Shown: positions 56,171 to 64,000 of the stretch, in pieces
Position numbering within the stretch: the first letter of the stretch is position 1
Layout: the number at the start of each line of letters is the position of its first letter
Notes under the pieces: model-generated
Database searches by the model: none
Told to the model about the DNA's origin: nothing
The model's input: the letters and a program-made list of their open reading frames with translations, nothing else
Translations under genes and position numbers: made by a program
Assembly (NCBI RefSeq): GCF_022348165.1
Contig: NZ_JAKRFI010000001.1
Location: 992,001-1,056,000, forward strand
Origin: Halomonas sp. McH1-25
Lineage (GTDB): Bacteria > Pseudomonadota > Gammaproteobacteria > Pseudomonadales > Halomonadaceae
Length of the DNA: 64,000 bases
Direction of reading: 5' to 3'

Positions 56171-57613
56171 TCAGTCGATCATCGGCACGAGAGAGTCGAT
56201 GCTGGACTTGGCGTCTCCATACAACATGCGCGTGTTCTCCTTGAAGAACAACGGATTCTCGATGCCGGAATAACCGGTCCCCTGACCGCGCTTGCAGACG
56301 AATACCTGCTTGGCTTCCCAGACCTTGAGTACCGGCATGCCGGCAATCGGACTGTTGGGATCCTCCTGGGCGGCCGGGTTGACGATATCGTTGGAACCTA
56401 TGACGATCACCACGTCGGTTTCGGCGAAATCGTCGTTGATCTCGTCCATTTCCAGCACGATGTCATAGGGCACTCTGGCCTCGGCCAGCAAGACGTTCAT
56501 ATGGCCTGGCAGACGTCCCGCCACCGGGTGGATACCGAAGCGCACGGTCTTGCCAGCGGCACGCAGCTTGCGGGTCAACTCGCTCACCGCATTCTGTGCC
56601 TGGGCGACCGCCATGCCATAGCCCGGCACGATGATCACGCTGTCGGCGTCATTGAGCGCGTTGGCCACCCCATTGGTGTCGATGGCCACCTGCTCGCCTT
56701 CGATCTCTGCCGCCGGTCCCTTGCTGCCGCCGAAGCCGCCAAGGATCACATTGACGAAGTTGCGGTTCATCGCTTTGCACATGATGTACGAGAGGATGGC
56801 GCCCGACGAACCCACCAACGCCCCGGTGACGATCAGCAGATCATTGGACAAGGTGAAGCCGATCGCTGCCGCAGCCCAGCCGGAATAGCTGTTGAGCATC
56901 GACACCACCACCGGCATGTCGGCCCCGCCGATGCCCATGATCAGGTGATACCCGATGAAGAAAGCCAACAGCGCCAGTAACAGCAGCGTCCAGAAACCGG
57001 CCCCATTCAGGTACAGAATGGCCAGTATCAGCGAAAGGATGACTGCCCCGGCATTGAGCCAATGCCCGCCCGGCAACTGGCGCGGCTTGCCATTGACCTT
57101 GCCGGCGAGCTTGCCGAAGGCGATCACCGAGCCGGTGAAGGTGACAGCGCCGATGAACACCCCTAACACCACTTCGACCTGCAAAAAGGTCAGCTCGGCG
57201 GGCGTTTTCTCGGCGACCAGGGCCGCGAAGGCGGAAAAGCCCTCGGTGCCACGGTCCGCCAATTGTGCCGCCAGCACGCGGCGCCGCTCGAGATCGGCAT
57301 TGAAGCCGACGAAGACCGCCGCCAGGCCGACAAAGGAGTGCAGCGCCGCGACCAACTGGGGCATCTCGGTCATGTCGACCTTCTTGGCGACATAGGCCCC
57401 AATCACGGCACCGATGATCATCATCGGCAGCATCCACCAATAGCCGCCGATACCCGGCCCGAGCGAAGTGAACAACACCGCAATGGCCATACCGGCGATG
57501 CCGTACCAGACCGCCCGCTTGGCCTTCTCCTGATTGCTCAATCCACCCAATGACAGGATGAACAATACACTTGCCGCAATTGCCGCGGCAGAAACGAACT
57601 CTTGTCCCAACAT
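56171..57613 (-). CDS. pntB: NAD(P) transhydrogenase subunit beta
   Basis: PntB, with PntA, couples proton entry to hydride transfer from NADH to NADP+. The 480-aa protein has about nine membrane helices (domain II) followed by the soluble NADP-binding domain III, with [15 protein letters not shown] and [15 protein letters not shown]. It lies 16 bases after pntA, and the terminator at 56108-56128 ends the unit. Confidence 0.96.
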   Translation of the reverse strand: MLGQEFVSAAAIAASVLFILSLGGLSNQEKAKRAVWYGIAGMAIAVLFTSLGPGIGGYWWMLPMMIIGAVIGAYVAKKVDMTEMPQLVAALHSFVGLAAVFVGFNADLERRRVLAAQLADRGTEGFSAFAALVAEKTPAELTFLQVEVVLGVFIGAVTFTGSVIAFGKLAGKVNGKPRQLPGGHWLNAGAVILSLILAILYLNGAGFWTLLLLALLAFFIGYHLIMGIGGADMPVVVSMLNSYSGWAAAAIGFTLSNDLLIVTGALVGSSGAILSYIMCKAMNRNFVNVILGGFGGSKGPAAEIEGEQVAIDTNGVANALNDADSVIIVPGYGMAVAQAQNAVSELTRKLRAAGKTVRFGIHPVAGRLPGHMNVLLAEARVPYDIVLEMDEINDDFAETDVVIVIGSNDIVNPAAQEDPNSPIAGMPVLKVWEAKQVFVCKRGQGTGYSGIENPLFFKENTRMLYGDAKSSIDSLVPMID

Positions 57614-57629
57614 ATCGTATCTCCGCGGT

Positions 57630-59201
57630 TCAGGATTTCTGGAACATGGCCAGCATCCGGCGTGTCACCAGGAAGCCGCCCACGATATTGATGGTGGCAA
57701 TCAGTACCGAGAATCCGGCCAGCAAACCGACCAGCCAACTGCCCGAGCCGATCTGCAATATCGCTCCCAGCACGATGATCCCGGAAATGGCATTGGTTAC
57801 CGCCATCAATGGTGTATGCAGCGAGTGGCTGACATTCCAAATCACCTGGAAACCCACGAAGCAGGACAGCACGAAGACGATGAAGTGCTGCATGAACGAC
57901 GCCGGCGCTACCAGCCCGAGCAGCCACATCACTATTCCGCCGGCCACCAGCAACCCGACCTGTCGTTTGGTCTGCGACACGAAGGCGGCATGCTCGGCGG
58001 CCTTCTTCTCTTCCGGGGTCGGCTCCTTGGGCTTTTCCTTCGGCTTGGTGGCGCCGATGGCCTTTACCTTGGGCGGCGGCGGCGGGAAGGTGATCTCCCC
58101 TTGGTGGGTTACCGTGGCGCCACGAATGACGTCGTCATCCATGTTATGGACGATGACGCCATCCTTGCCGGGCGTAAGATCGCTGAGCATATGCCGAACG
58201 TTGGTCGCATAGAGCAGCGAAGCTTGTGTCGCCATGCGTGACGGGAAATCGGTGTAGCCGACCACGATGACGCCGTTATCGGTGACGATGCGCTCGTCAG
58301 GCACGGTCAGATCGCAGTTCCCGCCCTTTTCTGCAGCCAGGTCGACGATCACCGAGCCGGGCTTCATGGCCTCGACCATGTCCTTGAGCCACAGTTTGGG
58401 CGCCGGCTTGCCGGGAATCAGTGCGGTGGTAATGACGATATCGACCTCTGGCGCCTGCTCACGGAACAGGGCCAGCTGCTTCTCGCGAAACTCGGGACTG
58501 GAGGGCTTGGCATAACCGCCGCTCTCCGATCCATCGGCACTGTCTTCGAAATCCAGAAACAGGAATTCGGCGCCCATGGACTCTATCTGTTCGGCGACTT
58601 CGGGACGCACATCGAAAGCACGCACCACGGCGCCAAGGCTGGTTGCCGTACCGATGGCCGCCAGGCCGGCGACACCTGCCCCCACCACAAGCACCTTGGC
58701 CGGCGGAACCTTACCTGCCGCCGTGACCTGGCCGGTGAAGAAGCGGCCGAACTGGTTGCCCGCCTCGATGACTGCGCGATAACCGGCGATGTTAGCGGTA
58801 CTCGACAGGGCATCCATCTTCTGAGCGCGGGAAATGCGCGGCACCATGTCCATCGCGATGACGCTGGCCCCCCTATCCTTGCAGCGCTCGAGCATTGCCT
58901 CGCTCTGCGCCGGCCAGAAGAAGGAAATCAGCGTCTGCCCATCTCGCAGGCGATCGGCTTCCTCTTCGGAGGGTTCGCGCACCTTTATTACGATATCCAC
59001 GGCATCCCAGAGTGCCTGGGCGTTATCGACGACCGTAACGCCGGCATCGCGGTAGGCTTCGTCGTTGAATCCCGCCGCCTCACCGGCGCCAGCTTCGACA
59101 AAGCATTCGTGGCCCAGCTTTTGGATCTGCTGAGCGCTCTCGGGAGTCAGTGCAACGCGCGCCTCCCCCCGGGCTGTCTCCTTGGGTGCCCCGATCTTCA
59201 C
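57630..59201 (-). CDS. pntA: NAD(P) transhydrogenase subunit alpha
   Basis: This 523-aa protein has the NAD-binding domain I ([40 protein letters not shown]) and the C-terminal membrane part of domain II (about residues 410-520). It is the single-chain E. coli type, not split into PntAA and PntAB. A Pro/Lys-rich linker around residue 375 joins the two parts. The start is a GTG at 59201 with an AGGGGG box about six bases upstream. It forms an operon with pntB. Confidence 0.95.
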   Translation of the reverse strand: MKIGAPKETARGEARVALTPESAQQIQKLGHECFVEAGAGEAAGFNDEAYRDAGVTVVDNAQALWDAVDIVIKVREPSEEEADRLRDGQTLISFFWPAQSEAMLERCKDRGASVIAMDMVPRISRAQKMDALSSTANIAGYRAVIEAGNQFGRFFTGQVTAAGKVPPAKVLVVGAGVAGLAAIGTATSLGAVVRAFDVRPEVAEQIESMGAEFLFLDFEDSADGSESGGYAKPSSPEFREKQLALFREQAPEVDIVITTALIPGKPAPKLWLKDMVEAMKPGSVIVDLAAEKGGNCDLTVPDERIVTDNGVIVVGYTDFPSRMATQASLLYATNVRHMLSDLTPGKDGVIVHNMDDDVIRGATVTHQGEITFPPPPPKVKAIGATKPKEKPKEPTPEEKKAAEHAAFVSQTKRQVGLLVAGGIVMWLLGLVAPASFMQHFIVFVLSCFVGFQVIWNVSHSLHTPLMAVTNAISGIIVLGAILQIGSGSWLVGLLAGFSVLIATINIVGGFLVTRRMLAMFQKS

Positions 59202-59625
59202 ACCAACCCCCTTGCATTTCGGTGATCGTAAGAGATGCCGGTTCCGCTGTCTTGCGTCCCTATCGTTCTTCGCATTCTGCCGCTCCTTGGATCATCACTC
59301 GCGGCGCAACGGAAATGCTTGCGTCGCGAGTGACGACTTATGTTTCACAAAGCAATAAAAGATAGCTTTTTATAAAATGCAGAAAATGCTCGAGACGTGC
59401 AACAAAAAATCTTTATATACAAGTATTTATGGAAACCATAACAATAGCCTTATGGCTAGAACGGCTGTTAAGGCATTGTTTTCCAAAGAAACGATACTTA
59501 ACTTTTACCTACTGGATAGATTATAGAACCTATAAATAAAACGTTATCCAACTATTTTCAGGAGATGTAACGAGCAGATCCCAAGCCTGCAGATGAAACC
59601 TTCACCGAAACGGCGCCCATAAAAT
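59202..59625. other. AT-rich intergenic region upstream of pntA
   Basis: This region has no convincing gene. It is markedly AT-rich from about 59340 to 59560, in contrast to the flanks, and probably carries the pntAB promoter and possibly regulatory sites on the minus strand. No named motif was recognised. Confidence 0.45.
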
Positions 59626-59648
59626 AACCGCTCCCAAGAGGAGCGGTT
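59626..59648 (-). terminator. terminator after the Bax-like gene
   Basis: A nine-base stem (AACCGCTCC/GGAGCGGTT) with loop CAAGA is followed on the minus strand by ATTTTATG. It is placed just downstream of the glucosaminidase gene. Confidence 0.7.
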
Positions 59649-59672
59649 TCAAGAATCACCCTCGCCTGAACG

Positions 59673-60500
59673 CTAAACGGTCTTATCGGAGCGATGCCGA
59701 CGAATCAGATCATTGTTGGTACGCAACAGCGTCAACAGTACATCCTGATAGTCGTGGCGTGTCGCATAGCCTTCCAGCTCACCAATCAGCGCCTCGGCGG
59801 TCACGAGACGGCCCTGCGCGACCAACTGCGCGCGACGCTTACGCAATTGCGTATATGCCTTGTGGGTATTGAGATTGTGCAGGTAGGTACGTACGGCATC
59901 GCGAACGGTATCGAACGCACTGTACTGGCGGCCGCTACCGGCCTGGGCAAGGCCGCAGCCATCCTGGAAACAACGTAAGCCAAAAAGGTTGTTGCCTTGG
60001 CGGGCAAAACGAGACGTTCCCCAGCCCGACTCCTCGATGGCCTGGATGATCACCATGGAGATCGGCACGGTGTTAACGCGTTCGAGCAACGCGTTCGAGA
60101 CACGCCGGTCACGACAGGGCAGGTCGTACTCCTGGCACAACACCGTCAAGCGTTCCCGCTCCTTGGCGGATCTCGCACCGCCACGGGATTGCACGGTTTC
60201 CAGCCATTCACGCTGCGCAGCAATGCGCGCATTCTCGGCTTCGACCAAGGGTACCAGCAATTTCAGAAAGACCTGTTTGCGAACGGGGCCGGCCGGGTAA
60301 TCCCGCAAGTCGGGCAATTCGCTGACCGGATCCAGGTCGCTCTGGTACAGAGCCTGCTGAGTTATCGTTTCGGCTCTCGTTTCCCATGTCGACTCGGCTT
60401 GAGCCGTCATGGGAAAGGGAGCAACGCCGACACCGAGACACGCCGTTACAGCCAGAACTGCCGTGACTCGAAGCCGTCTCCTGGGACGACATCGACGCAT
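59673..60500 (-). CDS. Bax-like glucosaminidase domain protein
   Basis: The 275-aa protein has an N-terminal export signal (RRRLRVTAVLAVTACLGVGV, cleavage near AQA) and a C-terminal glucosaminidase domain. The catalytic Glu is in IIQAIEESGWGTSRFARQGNN-type sequence, with NLFGLRCFQDGCG and YSAFDTVRDAVRTYLHNLN following. E. coli Bax has the same layout, and the enzyme probably trims peptidoglycan. ATG at 60500 has a GGAG box eight bases upstream; a TTG at 60539 gives a longer N-terminus without one. Confidence 0.85.
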   Translation of the reverse strand: MRRCRPRRRLRVTAVLAVTACLGVGVAPFPMTAQAESTWETRAETITQQALYQSDLDPVSELPDLRDYPAGPVRKQVFLKLLVPLVEAENARIAAQREWLETVQSRGGARSAKERERLTVLCQEYDLPCRDRRVSNALLERVNTVPISMVIIQAIEESGWGTSRFARQGNNLFGLRCFQDGCGLAQAGSGRQYSAFDTVRDAVRTYLHNLNTHKAYTQLRKRRAQLVAQGRLVTAEALIGELEGYATRHDYQDVLLTLLRTNNDLIRRHRSDKTV

Positions 60501-60583
60501 GGGTTGGACTCCAGAGGTAAGGAATCTGGAGTCTATCAAGGGAATGCTAAAACACCGAGCGTTTTTTGCGGCGGCGCAAAACG

Positions 60584-60612
60584 ACCCGGCCGGCCTCAGG
60601 GGCCGGCCGGGT
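60584..60612 (-). terminator. terminator after htpG
   Basis: A twelve-base GC stem (ACCCGGCCGGCC/GGCCGGCCGGGT) with a five-base loop is followed on the minus strand by CGTTTTGCG. It lies between htpG and the Bax-like gene. A second, imperfect hairpin of CGTTTT/AAAACG type is just beyond it. Confidence 0.75.
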
Positions 60613-60646
60613 TAGCGTCAACTCACGTGATAGCCCTGAGGCACAA

Positions 60647-62545
60647 TCAGGCGGTCAACAACGCGTTGAGGCGCTTGACGTAGGCAGCCGGGTCGTCGAG
60701 GTGACCGCCCTCGGCAATGATCGCCTGGTCGAGAAGAATACGCGACAGATCGCCGAAACGTTCGCCCTCGGTCGACTCGAGACGCGCCACCAGAGGATGC
60801 TCGGGATTGAGCTCGAGGATCGGCTTGACTTCGGGGAGCGGCTGGCCGGCGGCTTCCATGATGCGGCGCATCTGGAATCCCATCTCGTGTTCGGAGAGCA
60901 CCACGCAGGCCGGCGAGTCGGTCAACCGATGGGTGACGCGAACTTCCTGCACCTCGTCACCGAGCGCCTCCTTGATGCGCTTGACCAGATCCTCCTTGGC
61001 CTTGGCGGTTTCCTCCTGGGCCTGTTTCTCCTCCTCGCCTTCGATATCGCCCAGATCCAGGTTGCCCTTGGCGACATCGGCAAACGACTTGCCGTCGTAC
61101 TCGGTGAGATGGCTCATCAACCACTCGTCGATACGATCATGTAGCAGCAGCACTTCGACGCCCTTCTTGCGGAAGATCTCAAGATGCGGGCTGTGCTTGG
61201 CTGCATTGAAGTTGTCGGCGACGATATAGTAGATCTTCTGCTGCCCTTCCTTCATGCGTGACACATAGTCGGCCAGCGACTGATCCTGCGTGGCGCTGTC
61301 GGCATGGGTGGTGGAAAAGCGCAGCAGTTCGGCAATCTTGTCGCGGTTGGCGTAGTCTTCCGCCGGACCTTCCTTGAGCACGCTGCCAAAGTTGTTCCAG
61401 AAGGTCTGGTAGCCATCCTTGTCCTTGGCCAGCTTCTTGAGCATGTCGAGGGCCCGCTTGGTCAGCGCCGACTTCATCTTGTCGACCTGCGGGTCCTTCT
61501 GCAGCAACTCGCGGGAGACGTTCAGCGACAGATCCTTGGTATCGACCACACCCTTGATGAAACGCAAGTACAGCGGCAGGAACTGCTCGGCGTCGTCCAT
61601 GATGAAGACACGCTGAACGTACAGCCGAACCCCACGCGAGCCGTCACGTTCATAAAGGTCGAACGGCGCCCGGCCGGGCACATACAGCAGGCTGGTGTAC
61701 TCCAGTTTGCCTTCGACCTTGTTGTGGCTCCAGGTCAATGGATCGCTGAAATCATGAGCGATGTGCTTGTAGAACGCCTTGTATTCGTCGTCGCTGACCT
61801 CGGACTTGGGTCTCACCCACAGCGCCTGGGCCTCGTTGACGGTCTCCCAGGTGGTAACTTCGCTGCCCTCGACCTCATTGCCCTCATCGTCCTTGGCCGT
61901 CTCGGTCTTGGGCATGCGCACCGGCACCTCGATGTGATCGGAGTACTTGCGCACCAGGTTCCGCAGGCGGAAGTCGTCGGCAAATTCCTTGGCGTCCTTC
62001 TTGAGGTGCAGGATGATCTCGGTGCCGCGCTCGGGCTTGTCGACATCGGCAATGGTGAACTCGCCCTCGCCCTTGGAGCGCCACTCCACGCCCTCTTCGG
62101 CATCGGCACGGCGGGTGCGCACGGTGACTTCGTCGGCGACGATGAAGCCCGAATAGAAGCCCACGCCGAACTGACCGATCAGCTTGGCGTCCTTCTGCTG
62201 CTCACCGGAGAGCTGCTTGAGGAACTCGGCGGTGCCACTCTTGGCAATGGTGCCCAAGTTGCGGATCACCTCATCACGATTCATGCCGATGCCGTTGTCG
62301 CGCACCGTCACCGTACCGGCCTCGGCGTCATGTTCGATCTCGATGCGCAGGTCGCTGTCGTTGGCGTACAGCGCATCGTTGTCCAGCGCCTCGTAGCGCA
62401 ACTTGTCGCAGGCATCGGCGGCGTTGGAAATCAACTCACGAAGAAAGATCTCCCGGTTGGAATACAGGGAGTGAATCATCAGGTGAAGCAGTTGCTTGAC
62501 TTCGGTCTGGAAGCCTAGCGTTTCTTCATGGGTGGCAGTGGTCAT
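60647..62545 (-). CDS. htpG: molecular chaperone HtpG (Hsp90)
   Basis: HtpG is the bacterial Hsp90, an ATP-dependent cytosolic chaperone. The 632-aa protein has the GHKL ATP-binding motifs [30 protein letters not shown] and [15 protein letters not shown] in the N-domain, the middle-domain Arg segment [11 protein letters not shown], and the dimerisation domain. The length matches E. coli HtpG. A heat-shock promoter is visible directly upstream. Confidence 0.97.
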   Translation of the reverse strand: MTTATHEETLGFQTEVKQLLHLMIHSLYSNREIFLRELISNAADACDKLRYEALDNDALYANDSDLRIEIEHDAEAGTVTVRDNGIGMNRDEVIRNLGTIAKSGTAEFLKQLSGEQQKDAKLIGQFGVGFYSGFIVADEVTVRTRRADAEEGVEWRSKGEGEFTIADVDKPERGTEIILHLKKDAKEFADDFRLRNLVRKYSDHIEVPVRMPKTETAKDDEGNEVEGSEVTTWETVNEAQALWVRPKSEVSDDEYKAFYKHIAHDFSDPLTWSHNKVEGKLEYTSLLYVPGRAPFDLYERDGSRGVRLYVQRVFIMDDAEQFLPLYLRFIKGVVDTKDLSLNVSRELLQKDPQVDKMKSALTKRALDMLKKLAKDKDGYQTFWNNFGSVLKEGPAEDYANRDKIAELLRFSTTHADSATQDQSLADYVSRMKEGQQKIYYIVADNFNAAKHSPHLEIFRKKGVEVLLLHDRIDEWLMSHLTEYDGKSFADVAKGNLDLGDIEGEEEKQAQEETAKAKEDLVKRIKEALGDEVQEVRVTHRLTDSPACVVLSEHEMGFQMRRIMEAAGQPLPEVKPILELNPEHPLVARLESTEGERFGDLSRILLDQAIIAEGGHLDDPAAYVKRLNALLTA

Positions 62546-62586
62546 TTGGCAAGCCCCTTACGGTGTTGACAAGCGTTTCGTCACCG

Positions 62587-62614
62587 ATATGGGGATTGCC
62601 CGATGGTTTTCAAG
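62587..62614 (-). promoter_or_regulatory. sigma-32 (heat-shock) promoter of htpG
   Basis: On the minus strand CTTGAAA (-35, 62608-62614) and CCCCATAT (-10, 62587-62594) are separated by 13 bases. This matches the sigma-32 consensus CTTGAAA-N(11-16)-CCCCATNT at every fixed base. It lies 42 bases upstream of the htpG start. Confidence 0.9.
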
Positions 62615-62632
62615 CGTTTGGCTGGCACTAGC

Positions 62633-62962
62633 TCAACGGGGCCGGTCCAGCGGATTGTCGATATCGATGCCCTTCCAGCGCCGATAATCGGTCAGCGCCG
62701 TATCCACCCGCGCCAGCAACCAACCGACGATGACCACATCATCGATGATCCCGATCAACATCAGCATCTCGGGAATCAGGTCGATGGGCGAGATTAAATA
62801 CACCAGCGCCAGGGCCATCCATCCAAACGCCGGCCAGGGCGCCGGGCGATAACGGCCACTTATGACATCGGCGCACATCGGCAGAAACAAGCGCAACGCC
62901 CGTACGATGCGCGACAAGGCGCCAGCGCGGTGCTTGAGACGAGACAGTTTGAACAGGGACAT
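62633..62962 (-). CDS. DUF1232 (YkvA-like) membrane protein
   Basis: This 109-aa protein has a basic N-terminus and a DUF1232 core: RYRPAPWPAFGWMALALVYL, then ISPIDLIPEMLMLIGIIDDVVI. The P-I-D-L-I-P-E and I-D-D motifs are diagnostic. Two membrane helices flank that turn. The function of the family is unknown. ATG at 62962 has a GGAGAG box seven bases upstream; the frame is open further but unsupported. Confidence 0.88.
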   Translation of the reverse strand: MSLFKLSRLKHRAGALSRIVRALRLFLPMCADVISGRYRPAPWPAFGWMALALVYLISPIDLIPEMLMLIGIIDDVVIVGWLLARVDTALTDYRRWKGIDIDNPLDRPR

Positions 62963-63087
62963 TGCGTGGCTCTCCGCATCGTCGAGAAAAAGGCCTTGTC
63001 GTCGCTTGACGACACTACTCAAAACAGGCCGTATCATAGAGGATGGTGTACATCGCATCCGTGGGGCAAGTACGAGGAGAGCCGTCC

Positions 63088-64000
63088 ATGAAATTCAGGT
63101 ATACGAAACGGGCCATGGCCCTAATGGCCGGCCTGCTCCTGAGCCTGCCTGTCGCCGCCGACGAGGCATCCGATCGCGCCATGCGCGAGGCGCTGGAAGC
63201 GGCCCGTGACCGCGAGTGGAGCCGTATCGACGACGCGGCCATCGAAGATCACGTTCTGGCCGGCTACGTGGAATACCATCGTCTGCGCAGTCAATTGCCC
63301 CATGTGACGCCAGAAGTCATCAACGGCTTTCTGCAACGTCACGCCGACTCGCCGCTGAGCGACTGGATGCGTGGCGTGGCCCAGGTCAGCTACGGTGACG
63401 CCAAACGTTACGATGCGCTGCTGGCCGTGAGCGACGGCAAACCTCGCGGCACCATTCGCCAGTGTTACTACTATACGGCACTGCTCGACCGCGATCCGGA
63501 GAGTGCCGCCCAGGGCGGTCTCGACCTGTGGCTGACCGGACGCTCGCAACCCAGCGAGTGCGATCCGCTATTCGATACGCTGCTCAGCCGTGGATCCATC
63601 GACTCACAAGCCATCTGGCAGCGCATGATGCTGGCCTGGGAAAACGGCGAAGATGGCCTGATGAGCTATCTGGCGAAAAAGCTGCCGCCGTCCTGGAGCG
63701 ATGCCCAGCAGGCCCTGGCCCGCCTGAAAGGCGACTACGCTGCAGTGACTCGCGTGCCGGTCGACCTCGGTCCTCAAGGCCAGGCCAGCGCCGCGCTGTT
63801 CACGGCGGCGATGTACAACTTCACCCGTGCCGACACCGAAGCGGCCCTGGAAGCCTGGCGCAAGATCGGCCCGCACCTCACCCTCAGCAACGAACAGCGC
63901 CACAGCGTCGAACACGACCTGGCCTTCTACTCCATGGTACGGGAAGTCGGCAACAATCAGGCATGGGTCGACGATGCACTACCGCGCCTGGCCGATGGCG
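63088..64000 (+). CDS. slt: soluble lytic murein transglycosylase (5' part; cut by window edge)
   Basis: Slt cleaves peptidoglycan glycan strands to 1,6-anhydro ends in the periplasm. The visible 304 codons include a signal peptide (MKFRYTKRAMALMAGLLLSL, cleavage near VAA) and the helical superhelix (U domain) with LAGYVEYHRLRSQLP, DWMRG and CYYYTALLD. The catalytic domain lies beyond the right edge, so the call rests on the U domain alone. The GAGGAGAG box six bases upstream supports the ATG at 63088. Confidence 0.85.
   Translation, partial: MKFRYTKRAMALMAGLLLSLPVAADEASDRAMREALEAARDREWSRIDDAAIEDHVLAGYVEYHRLRSQLPHVTPEVINGFLQRHADSPLSDWMRGVAQVSYGDAKRYDALLAVSDGKPRGTIRQCYYYTALLDRDPESAAQGGLDLWLTGRSQPSECDPLFDTLLSRGSIDSQAIWQRMMLAWENGEDGLMSYLAKKLPPSWSDAQQALARLKGDYAAVTRVPVDLGPQGQASAALFTAAMYNFTRADTEAALEAWRKIGPHLTLSNEQRHSVEHDLAFYSMVREVGNNQAWVDDALPRLADG

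Noticed and set aside
1-64000. Search for tRNA, rRNA, CRISPR arrays, riboswitches, insertion sequences and prophage genes.
   Set aside because: None was seen by eye. The accessory region at 31-54 kb has no flanking tRNA or direct repeats that would mark an integrated element.

Overview
The window is a 64 kb stretch of bacterial chromosome with high GC content. It very probably comes from a Halomonas-like member of the Halomonadaceae (Gammaproteobacteria). The inference rests on three things: the gene order metZ-purF-cvpA-dedD-folC-accD-trpA-trpB-trpF-truA-fimV-asd-leuB-leuD-leuC, which closely matches Pseudomonas-type genomes; a class I PHA synthase whose nucleophile box is S-Y-C-V-G-G, a form reported for halomonads; and an aroC-prmB-smrB neighbourhood of the gammaproteobacterial kind. 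I saw no tRNA, rRNA, CRISPR array, insertion sequence or prophage gene.

Positions 1-31,000 are mostly core genome. There is a cut MATE transporter, an aldo/keto reductase, a FAD oxidoreductase, the yceJ-yceI pair, and then a long minus-strand run of biosynthetic genes (methionine, purine, folate, fatty acid, tryptophan, aspartate family, leucine). A divergent LysR regulator closes the leucine genes. Next come polyhydroxyalkanoate genes (phasin, phaC, a DUF6489 protein), aroC-prmB, an Smr protein, and two overlapping hydrolase genes.

Positions 31,000-54,400 form an accessory region for sugar-acid use. On the plus strand lie a GntR regulator, a TRAP transporter and uronate isomerase (uxaC). 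On the minus strand there are two related sets. The downstream, complete set is kdgD-tctC-tctB-tctA-garD-gudD-gntR-aldehyde dehydrogenase. It encodes uptake of an organic acid plus conversion of galactarate and glucarate to 2-oxoglutarate. The other set is partly decayed: a promoter followed by a small kdgD remnant, an intact second gudD, a TRAP transporter, a 50-residue membrane protein, a terminator, then a ruined uronate dehydrogenase gene (udh) just ahead of a second, paralogous gntR. Three near-identical operator-like sites (TTGTATGATGTATGA type) stand before kdgD, before the kdgD remnant and before the udh remnant, so the three transcription units probably form one regulon. Loss of udh disconnects the oxidative uronate route, while the aldarate route stays intact.

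Positions 54,400-64,000 return to core functions: sixA-gpsA, the proton-translocating transhydrogenase pntA-pntB, a Bax-like glucosaminidase, htpG with a clear heat-shock (sigma-32) promoter, a DUF1232 membrane protein and the start of a soluble lytic transglycosylase.

All calls come from reading the sequence and from knowledge of protein families. No database search was run. Start codons were chosen from visible ribosome binding sites, and where they differ from the longest reading frame this is stated.
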